A stretch of 52,189 nucleotides of DNA. Origin: Actinomycetes bacterium. GTDB lineage: Bacteria; Actinomycetota; Thermoleophilia; BMS3ABIN01. Positions 1-9,239 of this stretch are shown piece by piece; position 1 is the stretch's first letter; each line of letters starts with the position of its first letter. The translations under genes were made by a program, and so were the position numbers. Where the stretch lies: contig JAJRWQ010000068.1 in NCBI GenBank assembly GCA_024276735.1, positions 1 to 52,189 on the forward strand, given 5' to 3'. Below the pieces are notes generated by a model. It was given only the letters and a program-made list of their open reading frames with translations, had not been told where the DNA came from and made no database searches.

Positions 1-1131
1 AGCCCGGTCCAGGGGGCGGATCACCTCCGCGTCGGCCACGCGGGCGCCCGCCACCGCCTCGGCGATGGTGCCGCCGGCGACGCTGGGCGAGTCGCCGTCC
101 AGCTTGCCGGCATCGAGCAAAACCTTCATCAGCGCCGCCACGCCGCCGGCGCGGTGCAGGTCCTCCATGTGATGCGCGCCGGCAGGCGAGAGCGAACAGA
201 TGTGGGGAGTATCGCCGGCGATATCGTTGATCGCCGCCAGCTGGTAGTCGGCCTCCGCCTCGTGCGCCACCGCCGCCACGTGCAGCACGGTGTTGGTGGA
301 ACAGCCGAGGGCGGCGTCGACCGTGAGCGCGTTCCTCACCGCCGCGGCGCCGACGATGTCGCGGGGCCTGAGCCCTTCCTCCACCAGCTTCACCGCCCGG
401 CGGCCGCTCTCGCGCGCCAGCCGCAGGCGGGCGGCGTCCACGGCGGGAATGGTGCCGTTGCCGGGCAGCGCCAGCCCCAGCGCCTCGGTGAGGCAGTTCA
501 TGGAGTTGGCGGTGAAGAGGCCGGCGCAGGAGCCGCAGCCGGGGCAGGCGCAGGCTTCCAGCTCTGCCAGGCGCTCCGCCTCCATCCTGCCGGTGAGCCC
601 TGCTCCCACCGCCTCGAACACGTCGTGCAGGTCCACCTTCTCGCCGTCCAGGTCACCGGCGAGCATGGGACCGCCGCTGACGACGATGGCGGGCACGTTC
701 ACCCGCAGCGCCCCCATCATCATTCCCGGGACGATCTTGTCGCAGGTGGGCATCAGCACCAGGCCGTCGAAAGCGTGGGCGCGGGCCATGATCTCGATCT
801 CGTCGGCGATCACCTCGCGGCTCACCAGCGAGAAGCGCATGCCCTCGTGGTTCATGGCGATGCCGTCGCAGACGCCGATGCCGCCGAACTCGAAGGGCAC
901 GCCGCCGGCGTCGCGGATGCCGTCCTTGACCGCCTCCGCCAGCGAACGCAGGTGCAGGTGACCGGGAACCACCTCGCTGAAGGCGTTGGCGACGCCGATG
1001 AACGGCTTGTCCATGTCCTCGTCACCCAGCCCCAGCGCCCGCAGCAGCGAGCGGTGAGGCGCCCTGGCGATGCCCTTGGTAATCTCGTCGCTGGGGAGCT
1101 TCACTTCACCACCAAAACTTCGTCCGCCCAT
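1..1131 (-). CDS. ilvD: Dihydroxy-acid dehydratase (partial, C-terminus beyond left edge)
   Basis: IlvD dehydrates 2,3-dihydroxy acids in isoleucine, valine and pantothenate synthesis. The visible 377 residues are the N-terminal two thirds of a protein that is usually about 555 residues. The family opening KGIARAPHRSLLRALG is near the start. The iron-sulfur cluster cysteines appear in PTCDKIVPGMMMGA and CPGCGSCAGLFTANSMN, and GCSTNTVLH follows. The ATG at 1131 has no clear Shine-Dalgarno. A GTG at 1104 behind GGTGGTG would give the more typical short N-terminus, so the start is uncertain. The gene diverges from the histidine kinase to its right, and the reading frame is still open at base 1. 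Confidence 0.96.
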   Translation of the reverse strand, partial: MGGRSFGGEVKLPSDEITKGIARAPHRSLLRALGLGDEDMDKPFIGVANAFSEVVPGHLHLRSLAEAVKDGIRDAGGVPFEFGGIGVCDGIAMNHEGMRFSLVSREVIADEIEIMARAHAFDGLVLMPTCDKIVPGMMMGALRVNVPAIVVSGGPMLAGDLDGEKVDLHDVFEAVGAGLTGRMEAERLAELEACACPGCGSCAGLFTANSMNCLTEALGLALPGNGTIPAVDAARLRLARESGRRAVKLVEEGLRPRDIVGAAAVRNALTVDAALGCSTNTVLHVAAVAHEAEADYQLAAINDIAGDTPHICSLSPAGAHHMEDLHRAGGVAALMKVLLDAGKLDGDSPSVAGGTIAEAVAGARVADAEVIRPLDRA

Positions 1132-1137
1132 CTGAAA

Positions 1138-1178
1138 ACCCGCGTGACAAGCGGGTGAAATTTATACTATCATATTAG
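1138..1178 (-). promoter_or_regulatory. AT-rich promoter-like stretch and hairpin upstream of ilvD
   Basis: Read on the minus strand, an AT-rich island contains TATGAT (1169-1174), which could serve as a -10 box. I find no convincing -35 box 17 bases upstream. Between it and the ilvD start is a perfect 6-bp hairpin, ACCCGC/GCGGGT with a 7-nt loop (1138-1156), followed on the minus strand by TTTTC. The hairpin lies just ahead of the annotated ATG, so it could affect translation or act as a weak attenuator. This is inference from structure only. Confidence 0.35.
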
Positions 1179-1286
1179 TGCACGCCCATGGCGGGCAGCA
1201 CGGCGGGCAAACCCCCATTTCACCCATAGCTCCAGGATCGCTGCTCAACCGGGTCCCACCTCGAACCGATAAGCCTTGAAGAAACG

Positions 1287-1319
1287 GCCGGCGGAGTCCG
1301 CCCTTCAGGGACTCCCGGC
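1287..1319 (+). promoter_or_regulatory. Long hairpin in the histidine kinase leader
   Basis: The arms GCCG-gc-GGAGTCC and GGACTCC-CGGC are complementary, giving eleven paired bases with one two-base bulge and a nine-base loop. The structure ends 63 bases before the kinase ATG. It is not followed by a T tract, so a simple intrinsic terminator is unlikely. I could not match it to a riboswitch class. It could equally act on the minus strand, in the region upstream of ilvD. Confidence 0.4.
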
Positions 1320-1382
1320 GAAAAGGGGTCGCGCTTGGTGGGGGGCGTGACCCGGGGCAGGCGGGATCGACAGGGCAGAGGC

Positions 1383-4198
1383 ATGAAGCTGCAAAACAAG
1401 ATCCCTCTATACATCGTCTCCATCATCCTGGTGATCGGCGTGGTGGGCTCCATCGCCATCATCTCGGTCCAGAAACGCGCCAGCACGCGCCAGTTCGAGG
1501 ACACGGCGAGCGCCATCTCCATCAACATCCTCAACGGCCTCGAGCAGGACATGCTCAACCAGGACCGCAGCCACATCCAGCAGACGCTGGACGACCTGAG
1601 CCAGAACGACGCCATCAACGAGATCGACGTCGTCTCCCCCGACGGCAGCATCTGGGCCTCCACCGATCCCGGCGCCATCGATACCGCCACCGGCGAGGCG
1701 GCACGCAACCTGCTCGCCGGCAACACCGGCGACAAGTACGTGAGCGACTACGGGCTCGACCACCTGACCCTGATCACTCCCATCCCCGCCAAGCAGGAGT
1801 GCCTGCAGTGCCACGGCACCATCGCCGCGGCGCCCAACGCCCGGAACTCCCTGGGGGCCATCCGCGTGGACGTCAGCACCGCCTCGCTGGACGAGAGCGT
1901 CACCCGCAGCCAGCAGATCCTGATCATCGTCGGCCTGCTCACCTTCGTGCTGGTGACGGGAACCATCGTGTTCATGCTGCGCCGCTCGGTGCTGCGGCCG
2001 CTCTCGCGCCTCACCGACGCCGCCATGCGCATCAGCAACGGCGACTACTCCACGCGGGTGCCGGTGAAATCGGCGGAAAACGAGATCGGCGCCGTCTCCG
2101 TGGCCTTCAACGAGATGGTCGACGAGGTGGAGAGCCACACGCGCAAGCTGCAGGAAGCCAACCGCGAGCTGGAAAAGGCCAACCGGCTGAAGTCGGAGTT
2201 CCTGGCCAACATGAGCCACGAGCTGCGCACCCCGCTCAACGTGATCATCGGCTTCTCGGAGGTGCTCCGGGACACGCCGCCGGAGCAGCTCGGGGAAGAA
2301 GACCGGCGCGAGTTCGCCGAGAACATCGTCTCCAGCGGCTACCACCTGCTGGAGCTGATCAACGACGTGCTCGACCTGGCCAAGGTGGAGGCGGGCCAGA
2401 TGGAGATCGTGCCCGAGGAGTTCTTCGTGGGAAGCGTGCTCAAGGAGGTGGTGACCACCCTGCAGCCGCTGGCGGCGAAGAAGGGGCTCACCATCGACGT
2501 GGACCTCTCGGAACACCTCACCAGCGTCTACGCCGACCCGGGCAAGTTCCGGCAGATCCTGTACAACCTCCTGAGCAACGCCATCAAGTTCACCCCCGAG
2601 GGCGGCTCGGTGAACGTCTCGGGAGTGGTGATGGGCAACACCGCCCGCTTCGCCGTCGCCGACACCGGCATCGGCATCGCCGAGGACGACCAGGAAAGGA
2701 TCTTCTCCGAGTTCCAGCAGGTGGACGGCTCGGCCGCCCGCCAGTTCGAGGGCACCGGCCTGGGCCTGGCGCTGACGAAGAAGTTCGTGGAAATGCACGG
2801 CGGCCGCATCTGGGTGGAGAGCGAGCTGGGCGCCGGCAGCACCTTCTACTTCACCCTGCCGCTCCCCGCCGGCTCGTCGCTTCCGGCCGCCACCCCCGCG
2901 GAGCGGGAGGTGGGCAAGGGCGCCGCGGTGGCGCCCGCCGCCCCCCGGGACCGGGACGAGGAGGAGGCGGCCCCGGAGATCCTGGTGGTGGAGGACGACC
3001 GCGCCACCGCCGACCTGATCAGCGTCTGGCTGGAGAAGGAAGGTTACCGGGTGGACGTGGCCACCGACGGCGACGAGGCCCTGGAGAAGACCCGGCAAAA
3101 CCACCCCTTCGCCGTCTGCCTGGACATCATGCTTCCCCGCCGCGACGGCTGGCAGGTGCTCCACGACCTCAAGTCCGACCCGGAGACGGAGGACGTGGGG
3201 GTGATCATCTGCTCTGCCCTGAACAACCCGGACCTGGGCTTCGCCCTGGGGGCGGCGGACTACTGCGTCAAGCCCCTGAGCCGCCAGTCGCTGCTGGAGA
3301 AGCTGGATGGCCTGAAAAAGGTGCTCGACGGCCGGCGCTCGCAGCCGCAGGTGCTGATCGCCGATCCCGACGTCGAGGCCGCCCGCACCACCGCCGAGCT
3401 GCTGCAGCGCCAGGGCTACGGCGCCAAGACCGCCGCCAGCGGCGAGGAGGCCGTCAGCCTGGCGCTGGAGCTGTGCCCCGACATCGTCATTCTCGACCTG
3501 ATGCTGGAAGACACCGGCTGCTTCGACGCCGTCTCCTCCCTGAGGCGGCACCCCCTGACGGCGGACATCCCCATCATCGTCACCGCCGGCGGCAAGCCCG
3601 AGGACGAGGGCCTGCGCTTCCTGGAGAAGAACGTGCAGAAGGTAGTGAACAAGGGCGACGGCCGCGAGCTGCTGCTGGCGGAGATCTTCCGCCTGGAGAA
3701 ACTGGACCCCGACCGGGCGCGGCTGGTGGACGCGGAGACGCGGCTCTTCAACCGCCGCTACTTCCACAAGCGGCTGGCGGAGGAGATCCGGCGGGCGGAA
3801 CGCTACTCGCTCGACGTGTCGGCGATGCTGGTATCGCTGAGGCACGAAGACGGGCGGCCGCTCAGCGACGGCTCCGTGCTGCGCCGCGTCGCCGGCATCC
3901 TCCGGGGCAAGCTGCGCGCCGCCGATCCCGTGTCGCGGTACGACGAGAACCGCTTCGCGATCCTGCTGCCGGAGACGCCGCGGCGCTCGGGTCTCGCCGC
4001 CGCGGAAAAGTGGTACGCTACCTCGGCGGCGTCACCTTCACCGCCAGCGACGGCACCAGGATCAAGGCCTCGGTGAACGCGGCGATAACCGACTCCCCAA
4101 GTGGTAAAATCTCCTATGAGCAGGTAACGGCGAGACTGGAACAGGCGCTGGCCCAGGCAGAGGCGGCCGCCGGGGACAGCGTGCGACAGGTGGTATGA
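1383..4198 (+). CDS. Hybrid histidine kinase with CxxCH sensor, HAMP, two receivers and a degenerate GGDEF (frameshift near 4006-4012)
   Basis: A membrane-bound hybrid sensor kinase of about 938 residues if the frame is restored. Order: TM1 (about 8-28); an extracytoplasmic sensor holding CLQCHG (C140, C143, H144), a c-type heme motif; TM2 (about 180-200); HAMP; HisKA with H279 in SHELRTPLN; HATPase with [20 protein letters not shown] and [11 protein letters not shown]1 with D581; REC2 with D705; then a GGDEF-like fold in which the signature is YDENRF, so cyclase activity is unlikely. The zero frame stops at 4076. Homologous sequence continues in the -1 frame to a TGA at 4196-4198 that overlaps the next gene as ATGA, which suggests one G was lost after GAAAAG. 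I chose ATG 1383 because the hydrophobic segment follows directly. Confidence 0.9.
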
Positions 4199-4599
4199 GC
4201 AACATGGACGGCAACGAACAGGAAACAGGCGCAAAGGCAAGGATACTGCTGGTCGAGGACAACCACATGAACTCGCGGCTGACGGAGTTCGTGCTGGAGC
4301 GGGACGGCTACGCGGTGGAGATCGTCACCACCGGCGAGGACGCGCTGGTGGCCGCCCGCGAAAACAAGCCCGACCTGATCCTGATGGACATCCAGCTGCC
4401 GGGGATGGACGGGCTGGAGGCCACCCGCATCCTCAAGCAGGATCCCCAGACCGCCTCGGTGCCCATCGTGGCCATCACCGCCCACGCCATGCGCGGCGAC
4501 GAGGAGCGCATCATCGCCGCCGGCTGCGAAGGCTACATCCCCAAGCCGATCAACACCTGGAAGCTCGGGGAGACCCTGTCGCGTTACCTGCAGGACTGA
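4195..4599 (+). CDS. Single-domain response regulator, DivK/CheY-like
   Basis: A stand-alone receiver of 134 residues. ILLVEDN near the N-terminus supplies the acidic pocket, D65 in LILMDIQLPGMDG is the phospho-acceptor, T95 in AITAHAM and K117 in YIPKPI are the switch residues. There is no output domain, as in DivK, so it probably acts by protein-protein contact or as a phosphate shuttle. The start overlaps the restored stop of the hybrid kinase (ATGA), so the two are cotranslated and very likely form a cognate pair. A second ATG at 4204 is possible. Confidence 0.93.
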   Translation: MSNMDGNEQETGAKARILLVEDNHMNSRLTEFVLERDGYAVEIVTTGEDALVAARENKPDLILMDIQLPGMDGLEATRILKQDPQTASVPIVAITAHAMRGDEERIIAAGCEGYIPKPINTWKLGETLSRYLQD

Positions 4600-4629
4600 G
4601 CGGCGGGGACGCCCGCCCCGGCGGCCACC

Positions 4630-6288
4630 CTAGAGCCGGCCGGAACGAAGGATTCCCACCACCAGCCAAAGGCCGAAGAAACCCGAGGCCAGGTAACCAG
4701 CCAGGGCGAACACGGAAATGCCCGCCACCTGGGGCCCCTCGTGGGCAAAGAGGCCGATGATGGCCGATCCCATCAGCACCGCCGCCAGCACGATCGCCAC
4801 CACCAGGCGGTTGGCCATCACCATCAGGCGCCGCATCACCTCTTCCAGGTTGCGGTGGACGAAGTTCAGCTTGACCTCCCCCTGTCGCAGCTGCTCCAGC
4901 ACGTCGTGCACCTGGTAGGGATACTCCATCAGGATGCCGGCGTAGTCCCGCAGGCGCTCGCCGCCCCTGGCCGCCAGCGTCCCCGGCGCGTAGCGGCGGT
5001 ACATGAACTCCCGCGCGTAGGGCTCCACCACCTCCAGCACGTTGAAAGTGGGGCATAGCTCGCGGCCGATCCCCTCCAGCGTGGCCACGGCGCGGTCCAG
5101 CAGCAGGTACTGCACCGGCAGCTTCAGCTTCAGGCGGTAGATGGCCCCGAAGATGTCGCGGAAGACGTGCACCGGGTCGATCTCGTCGAGGCGAGCGCCA
5201 AAGTACTTGGCGAACATGTCCCGGGCCTCCGCTTCGAACTCCGCTTCCTTCTCCCGGGGGAACTCCACGCCCAGCGCCGCCAGGCGCCGGGGCAGGCGTT
5301 CTATCCTTTCGTTCATCACGTCCAGGAAGAGATCGATTATGCTCTGCCGCTCGCTGTCGGCGATGCGCCCGGCGATGCCGAAGTCCACCAGGCCGATGGC
5401 GCCGTCGTCGAGAACGATGATGTTTGCGGGATGGGGATCGCCGTGGAAGAAGCCGTCTTCGAAGATCTGCTTGAACCAGCACTGGGCGATGACCGTGGCC
5501 AGCCGCTGGCGCTCGCCGATGTCCATGGAGTCCAGGCGCAGCTCGTTCACATGGGTTCCCCCGATGTACTGGAGGGTCAGCACCCGCGAGGTGCTGTACT
5601 GCCAGTAAACTTTTGGTATCACCACCGAGTCGTCGTGGAGAAAATTTTTCCTGAACTTCTCGGCGTTGCGCGCCTCCACCCGGTAGTCGAGCTCGTTGCG
5701 GATGGCGCGGGCGAACTGGTCCACCACCCCCACGGGGTCGAAGAAGAGCTCGTGGTGCCAGTGGTCGGCGACCAGGTGGGCGATCTGGTACAGCAGGTCC
5801 ACGTCGGACTCGATCTGCTTCTCTGCCTCCGGGCGCCGTACCTTGATGATCACCAGGTCGCCGTTGGGAAGCAGCGCCCGGTGAACCTGGCCGATGGAGG
5901 CAGCGGCGAGGGGACGGTCCTCGAACTCGATGAACAGCCGTTCCACCGACAGCCCCAGCTCCTCCTCGATGTGCCGGCGGGCCACCTCGGCGGGAAATTC
6001 CTGGACGTCGTCCTGGAGCTTGCGCAGCTCGGCGATGATGTCGGGGGGAACCAGGTCCGGGCGGGTGCTGAGCAGCTGGCCGAACTTGACGAAGGTGGGG
6101 CCCAGCTCCTCCAGCATCTCCCGGATGTGCACTCCCCGGGCGCCGGGCTCCGCCATCTTCTTCCGGCGCCCCGGCACCAAGCGGCGCAGGCGCCGGCCCT
6201 CGAACAGGTACCCGAAACCGTGCTTGACCGCCACCTCGGTGATATGACGCATGCGGTCGACGTTGCGCACGCTGCGTACCAGCGGCAT
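4630..6288 (-). CDS. ABC1/UbiB family atypical kinase, membrane-anchored
   Basis: A 552-residue member of the ABC1/ADCK/UbiB protein-kinase-like family. The family KxGQ motif is in FVKFGQLLSTRPDLVP, the alanine-rich loop is AAASIGQVH, and the catalytic and metal sites are in FFHGDPHPANI and VDFGIAGRI. Two C-terminal hydrophobic helices (roughly 495-545) anchor it. Relatives support ubiquinone or other isoprenoid-quinone metabolism through ATPase activity; the quinone of this organism is unknown. I start at MPLVRSVRN because GAGAGGGG precedes that ATG. The gene follows the phasin-like gene by four bases, so they are coupled. Confidence 0.93.
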   Translation of the reverse strand: MPLVRSVRNVDRMRHITEVAVKHGFGYLFEGRRLRRLVPGRRKKMAEPGARGVHIREMLEELGPTFVKFGQLLSTRPDLVPPDIIAELRKLQDDVQEFPAEVARRHIEEELGLSVERLFIEFEDRPLAAASIGQVHRALLPNGDLVIIKVRRPEAEKQIESDVDLLYQIAHLVADHWHHELFFDPVGVVDQFARAIRNELDYRVEARNAEKFRKNFLHDDSVVIPKVYWQYSTSRVLTLQYIGGTHVNELRLDSMDIGERQRLATVIAQCWFKQIFEDGFFHGDPHPANIIVLDDGAIGLVDFGIAGRIADSERQSIIDLFLDVMNERIERLPRRLAALGVEFPREKEAEFEAEARDMFAKYFGARLDEIDPVHVFRDIFGAIYRLKLKLPVQYLLLDRAVATLEGIGRELCPTFNVLEVVEPYAREFMYRRYAPGTLAARGGERLRDYAGILMEYPYQVHDVLEQLRQGEVKLNFVHRNLEEVMRRLMVMANRLVVAIVLAAVLMGSAIIGLFAHEGPQVAGISVFALAGYLASGFFGLWLVVGILRSGRL

Positions 6289-6292
6289 CTGT

Positions 6293-6655
6293 CTACCCCT
6301 CTCCGCCCTTCCCGCCCGCGGCGGCATCACCCTCCGCGCCGGCGTCGGCCTGCTCCTCCAGCAGCTTCACCCGGTGCTCCAGCTGGGCCAGGCGCAGCTC
6401 CAGGTCCGAGAACTTCTCCCGGGTGGGCAGCGACATCTCGTCCAGGGTGCGCCGCACACTGCCGTCGAGGCCGTCCTTGAGCGAGCGGGCCTCGCCGCGG
6501 GCACGCTCCACCATCTCCTCCAGCAGCCGGCGCCCGTCCCCGGTGGATGCCTCGCCGCGCCGGAGCAGCTCCTCGGCCAGCGCCTCGATCGCCTCCAGGG
6601 CGATCGCGGCCGCGCCCACCGCCAGGAAGATACTGCGTTTACCCGTCTCGTTCAT
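6293..6655 (-). CDS. Phasin/PhaF-like coiled-coil protein
   Basis: A 120-residue, strongly helical protein. A short hydrophobic N-terminal helix is followed by a charged region with heptad character (about 40-105, ending LAQLEHRVKLLEEQ) and a low-complexity Gly/Ala/Glu tail. It resembles the small phasin-like or polyhydroxyalkanoate-granule-associated proteins often found next to ABC1/UbiB kinases. No PHA synthase is in the window, so a granule role is unproven. A Shine-Dalgarno GGGGAGG lies 8 bases before the ATG, and the stop is 4 bases from the UbiB-like start, which indicates one operon. Confidence 0.75.
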   Translation of the reverse strand: MNETGKRSIFLAVGAAAIALEAIEALAEELLRRGEASTGDGRRLLEEMVERARGEARSLKDGLDGSVRRTLDEMSLPTREKFSDLELRLAQLEHRVKLLEEQADAGAEGDAAAGGKGGEG

Positions 6656-6757
6656 CGGCGACCGCCTCCCCGGACAACTATTGAAACGGCAGACATGCAG
6701 AAAACATTATCACTTCTGTAACGGCAAACCGGGAGGAAGATGAGCCCACCCGCCGGC

Positions 6758-6785
6758 GGTAGAGATTCTACCCCCGCTCGCGGGG
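6758..6785 (-). terminator. Two adjoining hairpins downstream of secDF
   Basis: GGTAGA-gat-TCTACC (6758-6772) and CCCCG-ctcg-CGGGG (6772-6785) are perfect inverted repeats that touch each other. They lie between the secDF stop and the phasin-like start. Neither is followed by a T run, so they may slow transcription or protect a 3' end rather than terminate intrinsically. Nothing else recognisable is in 6656-6812. Confidence 0.35.
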
Positions 6786-6812
6786 ATTTGAACCTGGGGC
6801 GCGGCCGCCGCC

Positions 6813-9131
6813 TCAGGCGCGGGCGGCCTTCCGGCCGGCCTTGCGGCCGGCCTGCTTGCCGGAGCCGGGGCGGTAGCGCTTCTCGCGCTCCTTCCAGAAA
6901 GTGAGCAGCGGCGCCGCCACGAAGATGGAGGAGTAAGCACCGGAGGCGATCCCCACCAGCAGGGCGAAGGCGAAATCCTTCAGCGTCTGGCCGCCGAAGA
7001 CCAGCAGGCAGGCCACCGGCATCAGGGTGGCGAAGGAAGTGATCATCGACCTGACGATCACCTCGGCGATGGATTCGTTCACCATCTGCCCGTAGGTGCC
7101 CCGGCGGGCCCGGGGCGTGTTCTCGCGCACGCGGTCGAAGACGATGATGGTGTCGTACAGGGAGTAACCGAGGATGGTGAGCACCGCGGCCACGGTGGCG
7201 GTGGTGACCTCGCGACCGGTGAGCGAGTAGACGCCCACGGTGATCACCAGGTCGTGGATCAGCGCCACCAGGGTGGCGACGGCGAACTTGTACTCGAAGC
7301 GGAAGGAAACGTAGGCGATGATCAGGATCCAGGCGAAGACGATCGCCTGCACCATCGAGTTCAGTACCTGCCTGCCGAAGGTGGGGCCCACGATCTGCCA
7401 CTGCTTCTCGGAGACCCCCAGGGAGCCGTCCAGGGACTCGACCACCTTTGCCTGCTCCTGGTCGCCGAGCGTCGGCAGGGTCACCTGGTAACGCCCGTCG
7501 CCGGTGCTCTGCACCACGGCGTCGCCGTAGCCGGCGGCGTTCATCGCCTCGCGCACCCCATCGACGGAGGTGTCGCTCTCGAAGCCCACCGTGAGCTTGC
7601 TGCCGCCCTGGAAGTCGATCCCCAGGTTGAGCCCCTTGGTGGAGAGGCTGAAGATGCTGACGACGATGATCAGCCCCGAGAGGGCAAACCAGATCAGCTT
7701 GCGCCCCACGATGTCGAAGGTGAACCAGGGCTGGTACTCCTGGCCGGGCTTGAGACCCATCAGCACCGGGTGGCGGAAGATGCGCAGGTTGGAGAGCAGC
7801 CCCAGCATCGCCCGGGTGGCGAGCACGGCGGTGAACATGCTGATCACCACGCCGATCATCAGCGTCAGCGCGAAGCCCTTGACGCCGGCGGTGGCCACCC
7901 AGAAGATGATCAGGGCGGTGATGATGGTGACGGCGTTGGCGTCGAGGATGGTGCGGAAGCCCTTGCTGTAGCCGGAGCTCACCGCCGAGCGGATGGTCTT
8001 GCCGCTGCGCACCTCCTCCTTGATGCGCTCGAAGATGACCACGTTGGCGTCGGCGGCCATGCCGATGGTGAGGATCATGCCGGCGATGCCGGGAAGGGTC
8101 AGTGTCGCCGGGTACCAGGGATTCACCAGCACCGCCAGGTAGAAGATGCCGTAGATGATCATCGCCAGCACCGCCACCACGCCCAGCAGGCGGTAGTAGA
8201 CGATCATGAAGGCCATCACCAGGATGATGCCCACGGCGGCGGCAAAGAGCCCCTGCCGCAGCGAGTCCTCGCCCAGGGTGTCGCTGACCTCGTTCTTGTG
8301 AATCACCGAAAGCTCCACCGGCAGGGCACCGGTCTGCAGCACCAATACCGTGTTCTCCACTTCCTTGAAGGGGATCTTGCCGGTGATCTCGGCGCTGTCG
8401 CTGTCGATCTTCTCCTTCACCGTGGGCGCCGACTGCACCTCGTCGTCGAGCACGATGGCCATCTGCTGCACCTGGCCGCTGATGGCGCCCTCGGTGGCGA
8501 GCTCGTCGGTCACCTGGGCGAAGCGCTTGGCGCCCTCGCTGGTAAACTTCATGTCCACCTTGGCGTTACCGAGCTGGTCGTAGCCGACGCTGGCCCCCTC
8601 CAGGGCGTCGCCGGTCATCAGCGGCTCGCTGTCCACCACGAACGGCACCTGCAGCGGCTTCCCGGTCTCCTGGTCGCGCACGATCTCGCCGTTCTCGTCA
8701 CGCTGGGCCTGGTAGAGCAGCTGCTTGCCGGGGGGCAGCGTTTCCGCGGTCACCTCGCCCTGGCGGGCCTTCTGGGTGAGATCCTGGTCCACCTTCTTGA
8801 ACTCGAGGATGGCGGTCTTGCCGATGAGGTCCATGGCCTCGTCCACGTTGCTGACGCCGGCGAGGCTGACGGAGATCTGGTTCGTTCCCTGGCGGCTGAT
8901 GATGGGCTCGGCGATTCCCAGCTTGTCCACGCGGTTGCGGATCACCATCTCCGCCTGGTCCATCTTCTCGTCGGTGACGTCTCCCTGGGCCTGCAGCACC
9001 ACCTCCAGGCCCCCCTGCAGGTCCAGCCCCAGGTGAGCACTCTCGGAAAGGGGATAGATGAGGTAGAGGGACACGGCCACCAGGGCCAGCATCACGCCGA
9101 TGATGAGCAGGTTTCTTTGTTTCTCCGTCAA
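6813..9131 (-). CDS. secDF: Fused protein-export translocase subunit SecDF
   Basis: A 772-residue membrane protein that uses the proton gradient to complete Sec-dependent export. The SecD half opens with TM1 and the conserved HLGLDLQGGLEVVLQ, then a large periplasmic P1 region and the helix bundle with GMAADANVVIFERIKEE. The SecF half begins near residue 465 (YQPWFTFDIVGRKLIWFA), repeats NLGIDFQGGSKL and carries YSLYDTIIVFDRVREN. The tail is basic (KQAGRKAGRKAARA). SecD and SecF are separate in most Actinomycetota; here they are fused without a frame break. The start is a TTG at 9131 without a good ribosome-binding site. Confidence 0.96.
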   Translation of the reverse strand: MTEKQRNLLIIGVMLALVAVSLYLIYPLSESAHLGLDLQGGLEVVLQAQGDVTDEKMDQAEMVIRNRVDKLGIAEPIISRQGTNQISVSLAGVSNVDEAMDLIGKTAILEFKKVDQDLTQKARQGEVTAETLPPGKQLLYQAQRDENGEIVRDQETGKPLQVPFVVDSEPLMTGDALEGASVGYDQLGNAKVDMKFTSEGAKRFAQVTDELATEGAISGQVQQMAIVLDDEVQSAPTVKEKIDSDSAEITGKIPFKEVENTVLVLQTGALPVELSVIHKNEVSDTLGEDSLRQGLFAAAVGIILVMAFMIVYYRLLGVVAVLAMIIYGIFYLAVLVNPWYPATLTLPGIAGMILTIGMAADANVVIFERIKEEVRSGKTIRSAVSSGYSKGFRTILDANAVTIITALIIFWVATAGVKGFALTLMIGVVISMFTAVLATRAMLGLLSNLRIFRHPVLMGLKPGQEYQPWFTFDIVGRKLIWFALSGLIIVVSIFSLSTKGLNLGIDFQGGSKLTVGFESDTSVDGVREAMNAAGYGDAVVQSTGDGRYQVTLPTLGDQEQAKVVESLDGSLGVSEKQWQIVGPTFGRQVLNSMVQAIVFAWILIIAYVSFRFEYKFAVATLVALIHDLVITVGVYSLTGREVTTATVAAVLTILGYSLYDTIIVFDRVRENTPRARRGTYGQMVNESIAEVIVRSMITSFATLMPVACLLVFGGQTLKDFAFALLVGIASGAYSSIFVAAPLLTFWKEREKRYRPGSGKQAGRKAGRKAARA

Positions 9132-9239
9132 GCCAGTATCAAGTGGTAGGGATGTCGATGCCGGGGGGCGCTCTCCGGAAGGCGGCGTACCCGGGCAGTC
9201 ACACGCCAGCGAAAAGCATAAGTCATAAAGAGGGGGCTG

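Noticed and set aside
1249-1260. T-box-like string GGTGGGACCCGG upstream of ilvD on the minus strand
   Set aside because: The match to GGTGGNACCGCG is imperfect, and I found no stem I with a specifier loop or terminator/antiterminator pair.
1407-3845. Very long minus-strand frame opposite the kinase, and similar long frames opposite secDF, tgt and the atp genes
   Set aside because: High-GC coding strands create long antisense frames; their His/Gln/Val/Gly-rich products show no domain motifs.
4000-4015. Programmed -1 frameshift in the hybrid kinase
   Set aside because: GAAAAG is not a standard slippery heptamer, no downstream pseudoknot is evident, and the short product would lose only a domain end. 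A missing base explains it more simply.
6778-6800. Possible tRNA 3' half on the minus strand (GGTTCAAATCC-like T-loop)
   Set aside because: The T stem does not pair beyond two bases, and no anticodon arm, D arm or acceptor stem is present around it.
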